Both the position numbers and the translations under genes were made by a program. A DNA stretch of 64,000 nt, from assembly GCA_018350325.1 (NCBI GenBank), contig JAEVLN010000001.1, positions 1,539,501-1,603,500 on the forward strand, read 5' to 3'. This document shows, piece after piece, positions 55,725 through 64,000 of this stretch. Below the pieces are notes generated by a model, which saw only the letters and a list, made by a program, of their open reading frames with translations, searched no databases and was not told where the DNA came from. How positions within the stretch are numbered: position 1 is the stretch's first letter; each line of letters begins with the position of its first letter. The DNA is from Globodera rostochiensis. Its lineage: Eukaryota; Nematoda; Chromadorea; Rhabditida; Heteroderidae.

Positions 55725-58700
55725 TCACAGTGCGGCGATGCGCTTCTCCTGCGCGTTCAGCTCGTTGAGAATCGCTTCAGGAAGGTCGGTACCGACCTGA
55801 AATTGTCAAAATCGCTTCAAAAATATATCTTGCGCCATTCGCATTTGTTCATCACCTGCTCCTCCAGGAACGTTCTGACTTCCTTCGCGTCCTCGTGCCA
55901 ATAATCCGGCGGCAGTGACATCAGCTCGTCCCAATCAATTTTGCCAAGCTCATCCAAGTTCATCGAGCCGCGGGTTGGAATTGTGCCGATGGCAGTCTCC
56001 TGTTTATTGAAAAGAATTTCGTGGGAAAATGGCACGGAGAAAATGTTTTGGCATTTACGATGCCAATGTCCGGCTTGTCCTCCAGACGGCGCACAATCCA
56101 ATCGATGACACGAATGTTCTCGCAGTAGCCGGGCCACAGGAATTTGCCATCGGCAGATTTGCGGAACCAATTAACCTGAACAATAAGGCAAATTTAGCCT
56201 GAACACTAAATTGGAGTCGTATTTTACGTGAAAGATTCGTGGCATTTTACGCCCAGACTGCTTGAGACTGCACCAGTGCTCCAAGTACTTGCCGAAGTTG
56301 TAGCCCATGAAGGGACGCCTGCCGACGGAAAAACAACTCATTAAAATTTAATCGGTTCCATCGGGCGCTAGACGTACATTGCCATTGGATCATGTACCAC
56401 ACTCTTTCCTGAACAACGCCAAAATGTTTGTTGTGTGTCAACAGAAGCAAAACACCTGCTGGTCAAAAATTACCTTTGTGCTCAGCTGCCGCCGTTGTCT
56501 CCGACTTCAGACAGGCCCCCGTGAAAATGCCATGCTCCCAGGAACGCGTTTCCTGAAATATTTGTTTAAATTAGGGTTGGCACCCGGACCTCCGGGGAGG
56601 AAAAAGTAGCCGGGTATCGGGGTGGATCGGGCTCCGGGATTGGTCCAAAATCGTTGGGGATTGGGGTCGGGATTTTTGGGGTTCCAACCCTAATTTAAAT
56701 CACATAAGAATCGAAACCAACAATTTTCGATATTCGAATCATTCAAAGTTGGGGGGAGGGGGGTCCGATTCTGATCAAATCTGTTTTTAACATGATAAAG
56801 ACAATATGGCAACTTACAAACACCAGCGGAACACCTTGGGGACGTCGGCCTCCAAAAATGATGGCATCTATCGGAACACCCTCTAAAAAAGGTGTTTCAA
56901 AAATAATCTCGTAAGGTGCGATCTGCCCAAGTGATCGTTTGTCGAACTCAAGCTGCTCGAGACTCTCGATATCGCTCGAATCGAACAAAAATGCACTCAC
57001 TCGGCGACTCCCAATCCGGATGGATAATCGGACATTGCTTGGCGGGTGCACAGAAGCGCGAGTTCGGATGCGCGGCCGGCGTCGCGTCGCCCAACTTCCA
57101 CGCGTTGCCCATCCAATCCGTGACTTTCACATTGCCCTCCCGACCACGGAGCTCATCCTTAAACACCGAAACAGTTGTTCTGTAAATTTCCCAATCCCAA
57201 AACAACAAAAAAATTTTTGAAAATGTCTCGAGTTCGGCCCGCCCCGACTTTCGTGAACGGAAATGTCGGTACTCCGTCCGACCCGGGGTATAAAATGTCT
57301 GGGGACAGAAATGTCGGAGATGAAAAAGGTTCAGGCACGGGCCGAACTCTGAGCCATGCATTTTTGTGGGTCAACATTTGTGATCGATCACCTCCAGCCC
57401 CTCCCAGTACACTTTGCCCTCCGATGTTTCGGCAACGTTGGTGAAGATGGAGTTCTTCTGGAAGGTGGACACCGCCATCGGATCTGATCAGTTCATACAA
57501 ATTTTGGGATACAATCAATGCCCCCCACTCACTCGTCTTTTTGGAGGTGCCCGGGGCGACGCCGAAGAAGCCGGCCTGCAATTTCACGGGGATTTCATCA
57601 GCCGAAAAGTTTGAAAAAACAAAATTTTGCCTCCGGGTTTATTGCGTAGAGGCGTCCGTCTGCCTCGTCAAACTTCATCCAGGCAATGTCGTCCCCTGAA
57701 TATTATTAAATCAGAATGTTATGGATAATGTTATCCGGGTCAGCCGGTAGTACTGTAGCTGGCCCCGTTTCAAAAGTTGAGAAAAAGACGAGGGCACAAA
57801 ATCCGTATTTGATTTGAACTCCATTTCAACTAATTTCGGAAACCCAAACTCGAATTCAAACAATTGGAATTCAATTTTCTATCTCAAAACCGATCAAATT
57901 ATCCCAAGACGACGACTTACCCACGCAGCGCACCTTCCAGCCGGGCAGCGTCGGGGCCAGCATGGCCAAGTTGGTCTTGCCGCAAGCGGACGGGAAGGCG
58001 GCGGCGATGAAATGTTCCTGCGCAGTTTTTGGGGGTATTTAAACGCTTCCGGTGACACAACGCCAACCTTGCCCTTGGGGCTTGTCACGCCCATGATCAC
58101 TGATCAAAAGAAAATATATTTTTTAAGATCAAAGGCGGTCCCCTTACGCATATGCTCGGCCAACCATCCCTCGTCACGCGCAATGTTTGACGCAATGCGC
58201 AGGGCGAAGCATTTCTTGCCCAGCAGCGAGTTGCCGCCATAGCCGGAGCCGAAGGACCAAATTTCGCGCTCCGGGGGACGATGGGCGATGATCACGCGCT
58301 CTGAACACACACAAATTGTTGTTGTTGTTAAAATGCCTCCAAATAAAATATGCGCAACAAAATGGCCAACCTGGATTGCATGGCCAATGGTTGAACACTT
58401 TTTCTGAAAATGGCCACCGATGTTCAGTGTGTTCAGTTTGAACGTGCCGCCAACTTACGTTTGACAGGCCGTGGAAGTCCAACGGAATGAATGCCACGCA
58501 CAAAGTCACGGTCGCCGATCGCCTCGGCCACGTCGGGCACTGTTTTTCGGGGGAATCAATTGGAAACCAAATTTACAAAAACAAAAAAAGAATTTACATA
58601 TGCGCGTCATAATGCGCATGGACAGCACCACGTAAGTGGAGTCGGTGAGCTGAAAATTGTGACACTAATTAAAGTTAGCGTGGGCAAATTTGGGCAATCT

Positions 58701-60403
58701 GGAAGAATTTTTTAAAATTAAAATTTAATGGTTTTTTTCTTAAAATATTATTTAATATAGGGTTGGTTGTTCCTCGACCCCTTAGGGCGAGAAAGTCGGG
58801 GACCGAGGAGGCAAGGGTTGGCCATATCGAATTTTGGGGCTCGGGATCAAGGAACACTCTAATTTAATTTAGTTTCTTTAAAAAGATTATCTGGGTCATA
58901 TTTTAATATTCGTTTTAAAAATGCATTTGTCCGGACTCTAACAAAATATTCAATTTGAAATTTATTCTCTGGACCTGGATGCCGATTTTGGACAACGGAC
59001 TGCCCAGCGGTCCCATGGAGAATGGAATGACGTACATCACACGGCCGGCCATACCTTTTGCGAAAAGTGTCCCCAATAATATGTTCAAAAATATGTGCCA
59101 TCAGCAGAGATGTTTCCGGAATGCTTTTGGAGGTCCGAAATTCCGGAAATGTTTTTGGCATCCGGACACATTTCTGGCACTCGCGCATACAGCCGGGGAA
59201 GCGTGCGTCCAACTCGTCCGCGAACTGTGTCGGCGGCATCCAATGGCCCATGATGGGCTCCACCCCCTCGGGCGTGTGCGTGACCGTCTTCAGAGGGATG
59301 GGAAATGTCCGATCAGATCAGTGCAAATCATGGGACGGGCCCAATCAATGATTAATATCAGGACGGGTCCAATCATGATTAATGATCAGGACGGATCCAA
59401 TCATTGATTAATGATCAATCATTGATAATGATCAGGACGGGTTCAAAAATGATTACTGATCAGGACGGATCCAATCATGATTAATGATCAGGAGGGTGCA
59501 ATCAATGATTAATGATCAGGTAATGATCAGGACGGGTCCAATCAACCAATCAATGATTAATGAATAATCTCATTCACCCACATCGTATTTGGCCCGAGTG
59601 ACCATCCACGTTTTGCTCTCCACCCGGGCACAGTCGCGCGGGTCCGTCCGGCACAAATAATTGTTCTCGTACGCGCCCAGCGGAGTCAGCACTCCGCGCT
59701 ATACCAACAAAAAAAGGTCACAATTCGTTTTCTATCAAAAATAGTGCAGTAGTTGAAGTTGTTCACGCACCTCCACGAGCAGGTCGGTCATCTCCTCCGC
59801 CTCGTGCTCAGAGCCATCGCAAATGAAAATGCCCTAAAAAGCCCGGGGGCATTGAACTCAACGGCACTTTGATATATCAAAAAATGCAATTATGCCGTAA
59901 AAAGCGGGCATTTTCTGGGAGATAATTTTTGGTTCGTATGTTAGTTTTTTGTGAAATAGGTATGCCCTATTTTTTGGCCGGTTCTTAGAAATAAACATCC
60001 AAGTGTTTGGCACTGATCTGAATTTACAAAAAATGATCTGAATCGGCTCGGCTCTTAGTGATCAAATCATTATTCTTTGGCTTAGTGTTGATCGCCTACC
60101 CTCGGGCGACACAGTTCCGCCTTCTCGGCCACAAAACGTTGCACTTTGAAGGGCAACAGATGGAAGTCACCCTATAAGGAAAGAGGGGCGGCGGTTGTCA
60201 CAAAAAGTTGTGCCAGCCGTGGCCGACCGACAAAACACCTTCAAGATCGGGATTGGGCCGAGCCGTTTGATCACCACTTCGTTGACCACGTAGAAGGCAT
60301 CCGCACTGATCTGGCGCAGCGAGGCGGACACAGCGGACGTCTCTTTGAATGGGGTCAATTTGGCGGGATCCATTGGCGCAGTGTCCGTCACAGCGGTGGC
60401 CAT
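55725..60403 (-). CDS. PCK1: Phosphoenolpyruvate carboxykinase, GTP type
   Basis: Converts oxaloacetate and GTP to phosphoenolpyruvate, GDP and CO2; key step of gluconeogenesis. First exons 60403-60239 and 60171-60100 are exact. Others (approximate): 59833-59770, 59700-59580, 59290-59190, 59050-58965, 58650-58598, 58540-58462, 58300-58148, 58100-58060, 58017-57920, 57697-57635, 57600-57535, 57475-57390, 57180-57000, 56885-56815, 56555-56475, 56415-56376, 56320-56230, 56175-56060, 56000-55855, 55797-55725. The kinase loop [71 protein letters not shown] and [16 protein letters not shown] are all diagnostic. A single-base feature such as a stop was not seen in the core. Introns carry a minisatellite and at least three miniature elements. 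Confidence 0.92.
56565..56698. mobile_element. Miniature element with TTTAAATTAGGGTTGG inverted ends
   Basis: 134 bp; the left end TTTAAATTAGGGTTGG (56565-56580) and right end (56683-56698) are perfect 16-bp complements. The interior is rich in CCGGG and GGGAT words. It lies in a PEPCK intron. Confidence 0.75.
57230..57349. mobile_element. Miniature element with GAGTTCGGCCCG inverted ends
   Basis: 120 bp; perfect 12-bp inverted ends at 57230-57241 and 57338-57349, in a PEPCK intron. No clear target duplication. Confidence 0.6.
58757..58862. mobile_element. Degenerate AGGGTTG-type miniature element
   Basis: About 105 bp starting TAGGGTTGGTTGTTCCTCGA. The right end is a mismatched complement (GATCAAGGAACACTCT). 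It lies in a PEPCK intron and resembles the element at 56565. Confidence 0.4.
59325..59570. repeat. Minisatellite of GATCAGGACGG-TCCAATCA-TGATTAAT units
   Basis: About eight variable copies of a 22-38 bp unit in a PEPCK intron. Neighbouring text to ~60790 is also enriched in GATCA words. Confidence 0.8.
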
Positions 60404-60494
60404 ATTTTGCGCGATATGTTTTAGAGGTGGTGGGTATTATATAAGAATTTGTTAATCTCTAAAGGTGATCCATAGTGATCTATAGAATTTTGAA

Positions 60495-60640
60495 AAGCCG
60501 GGCCCGGGTATCCCTCTCGAACCCGTCCCGGGTCGGATCAAAAAAGCCGGGTAGTCCGGAAAATCGGAGTTTTCCAAAAATACCCGGATCAGGAAGGACT
60601 ACCGGGCGTGGATAAATTCGGGTCCGGTCCGAGCTCTAGT
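60495..60640. repeat. Dispersed GC-rich element, copy 2 (opposite orientation)
   Basis: Reverse-complement relative of 32161-32280, with the same ordered blocks including GGACTACCGGG and GGTCCGAGCTCTAG. Confidence 0.6.
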
Positions 60641-63144
60641 GATCTGTTTGTGCGCAGAGGCTGCGGATCAGATCAGAGCTGACAATGATCGGGTCCAGAG
60701 AGTTAATGATGACCCATTTAGTGATCTGTCATATTAATGCGCAACTTGCTATCAGATCAGATCAACTGGATCAGTCGTTTATGAACCTGAACAGTCCTCT
60801 TAAATCTGATTTGGAATTCTAGGGACTCTTTATCAATTTGATTCAACCAACGATTTGGAACAAAAAAATGTATTCGAAAATATTATCGAAAAATATGAAC
60901 AGGAAGAAGGACTATTGTGAAAGGTGTACTCTAAGCGTCTTTATTAACTTGTTTTCGCCTTGTTTACCCTTCACGCGGCGCCTTTACACTCTCATGTGAT
61001 TACCTAATTAATTTGGAAGGCGTAAATTTGCGATTAATTTGAAAGCCCCAATTTTAGATAATAAAATCGACAAATTTATATATTTTCCAAAAAAGGCAAA
61101 TTTTTTTGAATGTGATCGATGCTTGGTCTGATCAGAATGGAGGTGTAAATGTGGCATTTACATATGTATCATGAGGTGAGCATGAACTAATGATTAAGGC
61201 GGGGATCGATTCTCGTGATTTAAAAGAAAAAGCCATCTTAGAGTTGTCGATTTCAACCCAAAAATGAATTGAAATCGAAACATTTTTACGGCATGGTTAA
61301 ACACGAATTTTTCGATTAAAAGTTAGCCGAAAAATCGTTCAAAACCCAACATTGTCTAGGAGGATAGAGTGTTTGTTTTATACGTACGTAATATATGGAA
61401 GAATAAGGAGGGGTTGAATGACCCAGAACTGATTATTTATTACCCACCGACAACCCAACCAACTCAACTGTGCCGTGTTATTGAATGATAAAAATGTGAT
61501 GGATTTATTGACGATGTGGAGGGGGGGGGGGTGTAGAGGAGAGGACGGAGGACAGCACAGCGTGTGCTGCTTGCTGTTGGGGTTGGGTGACCGACGGGCG
61601 ACCACCCGTCCCCCCCCCCCCCATTCGGCGGCGACTCGGGCAGAGGCTCAAAATGAAAACGAGACGATCATCATCTCCAGTCAGCAGAGGGGGAGGGGGG
61701 GGGGCAAAGTCCGAAGTGCGGACGGGTGGATGATGAAGAGGAGAAAGGGCGGACTTGAGGGGGCAAAAATATGAGGCCGAGGACGAACGGCGGCGCTGTG
61801 CGTGTGATGCTGGGACAGCCCAGTGCTGGCCAATTGAGTCCGGCCACGGGTGGGGGGGGGACACAACATTTGCTTGAGGGACACCTAAAAAAACACTCCG
61901 CGGTTCTCGGGACTGATCGGGAATTGAATTTCGGACCAGTTTTGGAGAGATTAAAAATCCGGTGGTTTTGAGCCGCCCGGGAATCCAGAGCAGTGTTGAG
62001 GGCGCTGAATTGGCCCGGACTGAATGGGAGGGGGGGGGGGAGGAGGTCGTCGCCCCCCCCCCCCGAATTTTCGTCAAAAACCCAATAGCAGTGTCAGAAG
62101 TGTTTACCATTGCTGCTGTTGGGGGAATGTATGGGGGGAGGGGGATTATCTGAGAAAAACGATCGGATCGATCATGGCACACTTGGAAAAAAACGTAAAT
62201 ATTTTAATACAATATTGAAGGAGTCGACAATTGGCATTCAACAACGAACGGCATTTTGATGCTTTCAAGTTGATTGGTATGCAATTCAGGCATCGGATTT
62301 GTGGATTTTGATATTTGTTATTTGGTTTCGGTTTAGTCAACTCAATGTTTACACATTGACATTTTGGTGCTTTAACTTTAATTGATTCTTAAAAAATGCC
62401 GTTCCCCGACTTCTGACAAAACTTTTTGAAATTGTTGATTTTATACTCGAATTGTTCACAAACTCTGCTGATCAGTGATCACTGATCAGCCTCCGATCAC
62501 ATTGCACTTCTTATATGTTTATGCATGTCAGTTTCCGACTGATCAAGCGAAGTTCGCCCGCCCCGTCAATCGGATCAATTGGATGATGGACTGATGAATG
62601 AATGAAGATGATCGACGAGTTTGTTGATCATTCATTGTTTGGCCCGTCTAACATCGATTTTGCCCCCTGCTCTGCCAGAATGTTTCCGATCGGCGCCCAA
62701 ATCCATTTATTGCTTGAGGCAATTTACTCGCATCCCTTCCGGCGCAGTTCGATTCTCCATTTTTTTTGCACATTTTTGGCCTCCAAATACCTTCCCCCCA
62801 GCCTCACCCTCTGTCGTTCAGCAGATCGCATTTCTTCGCCCGCTTCAAGCGTTTCTGGACACAAAATTTTGTTGAACAACTGGCAAAAAAGCGCCCCCGG
62901 GGATGGAACGTTGGAGAAGAGACGGGCGCCCCGGGCATCATCCCCGGAGGGGGCGGAGGGTTGTGAATTGAATGAAGGATCACCCACGGGGAGGAAGGAA
63001 TGCATGGGCATGGCCGGAGGGGAGGGATGTTGAGAGAATGGAAGAATGTGCTTATCCACTAAGCAAAGCATCAGACTCTCTCAAAAACCCTTTGTTTGTT
63101 TGGACTCCTTCCAATAAACTGTCTTTTCCCACTGATGACAATGA

Positions 63145-63485
63145 GAAAAATGAAGGGGTTATGTCGAGAGTCTCGACAATAGGAAACCCTGCCGGGTAAA
63201 ATACCCCCCCCCCCCAAGGGAAGTCAATAATCAGAATTCTAAACCCGTTAAGGCAGTGTAGGGAATCCCTCCCCCAACCCCTCAGGAGTTAAATCGAGAA
63301 TCGCAAGACTATGAAGCTTTCCACCTTGCTGGGAGTTAAGACGAGAATCTCGAGAATATGAGACCTTGGTCCCAGGTGTTAAGTCGAAAATATGTGGGAG
63401 CCTTCTCCCCTCAGGCGTTAATGTGAAATCTCGAGACTATGAGACTCACCACCGCCGCAGGGGTTAACGCGAGAATCTCGAGGGG
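63145..63485. repeat. Minisatellite, ~45-bp units with GTTAAGTCGAGAATCTCGAGACTATGAG core
   Basis: About six degenerate tandem units. Each has GTTA-(A/T)-CGAGA-TCTCGA and (A/C)TATGAGAC followed by a C-rich stretch and GGG. The CGAGA-TCTCG core is self-complementary. Confidence 0.7.
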
Positions 63486-63751
63486 CCCACCTCCCCTCCC
63501 ATTCTATCTGAACTGATTCAGCAATTCTTTCCCCTCCCCTCCCCCCCCCCTTTCGCCCAAATGCTATTTCCGCCCCTTTTCTCCGTCTTCTTCCGTTCCG
63601 TTCCCTCAATTCTTCAATTCTCTTGTCATGAAGACACAACAAACACACATTCTTCATTCATTCCCCCATTCTTTTGCCCCCCCCCCTCCACTTTCCTCCC
63701 ACTTCATTATTCCGACGTTTACGTTAGGGCACCTTTGTTTTGTCTAGGGAA

Positions 63752-63913
63752 ATGCCGAAATTGAAAAAGAAGAAGCAGCAAAGTGCCGGAGGTGGCTTTT
63801 CGTTGGCACGTCGGAAAGACTTTCGCCAAAGCGGTCGACCGGCGCCGGGCGGGCGCAAGGCGGACAAAGCGCACTCCGCGCCGCCCAGCCGAATCTGCTG
63901 TTGCGACCTGAAG
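63752..63913 (+). CDS. First exon of an unknown gene at the right edge
   Basis: The ATG lies four bases after a TTTTGTCTAG acceptor, suggesting trans-splicing. 54 codons then run to a good donor (AAG/GTGGGT). The peptide is very basic (MPKLKKKKQQ, then ARRKDFRQSGRPAPGGRKA) and ends near a CCC cluster. Too short to assign. Confidence 0.45.
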
Positions 63914-64000
63914 GTGGGTGCTATGTTTGAAGGACCCTGACGCTTTTCTGAATACGCGATTGGAATCGGGGCCTGGATTTTCGGCACAAAAATCCCGGCT

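Larger units (their letters stand above)
60404..63751. other. Repeat-rich spacer upstream of PEPCK
   Basis: No supportable gene; open frames are translations of G/C runs. It contains a dispersed GC-rich element (60495-60640), AT-rich DNA to about 61380, a tract with poly-G/poly-C runs (61520-62065), a perfect palindrome at 62467-62490, and a minisatellite at 63145-63485. Confidence 0.5.

Noticed and set aside
59325..59570. CRISPR-like array
   Set aside because: Variable-length tandem units with no conserved repeat/spacer alternation, in an intron of a eukaryotic gene.
61505..62182. 225-residue proline/serine-rich open frame on the minus strand
   Set aside because: It is a translation of poly-G/poly-C and simple-repeat DNA, with no domain, no good splice context and no family resemblance.

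Overview
The window looks like nuclear DNA of a nematode, most likely a tylenchid (plant-parasitic type) species. Genes are split by many introns of about 45-60 bp ending in TTTTCAG-like acceptors. Several start codons lie 2-4 bases after a TTT(N)AG acceptor, as expected for spliced-leader trans-splicing. Some same-strand genes are only 120-150 bp apart, like nematode operons. One intron appears to use a GC donor, which is relatively common in cyst nematodes. The genus is an inference.

Layout, left to right: PUM3/Puf-A RNA-binding protein (-, cut by the left edge); USP-family deubiquitinase (+); small cysteine-rich secreted protein (+); a gene joining mitochondrial ribosomal protein S28 and an RMDN-type TPR protein (-); tRNA adenosine deaminase subunit ADAT2 (+); HPF1, the PARP cofactor (+); ribosomal protein eL33/RPL35A and splicing factor YJU2 as an operon-like pair (-); AP-3 delta-adaptin (+); a peptide-type GPCR (-); a 6 kb gene-poor tract full of poly-G/poly-C runs; NATD1-like acetyltransferase and mitochondrial ribosomal protein mS26 (+, operon-like); dephospho-CoA kinase (-); an RRM-like protein (+); a degenerate inverted copy of mS26 (-); a FERM/band 4.1 gene (+) with a 533-residue single-exon ORF in a long intron; a multi-pass membrane protein (-); COMMD4 (+); an inverted, decayed copy of the YJU2-RPL35A pair (+); a possible chimeric gene joining a membrane exon to a p23 copy (+); the p23/PTGES3 co-chaperone (-); a 979-bp hAT-like element; GTP-type PEPCK (-) with several miniature elements in its introns; and a repeat-rich tract with the first exon of an unknown gene at the right edge.

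The main theme is local gene duplication in inverted orientation followed by decay or re-use. Three loci (YJU2-RPL35A, mS26, p23) each have an opposite-strand partial copy in the window, and 49-52 kb is a mosaic of such copies. The p23 copy has lost its own start codons but is open and in phase with an upstream membrane exon, so it may be a new chimeric gene. Miniature inverted-repeat elements, three with exact 8-bp target duplications of hAT type, are scattered in introns and spacers.

Exon boundaries were read by eye from splice signals, frame and protein-family memory. Where exact junctions are given, exon phases were checked by arithmetic; those marked approximate were not.
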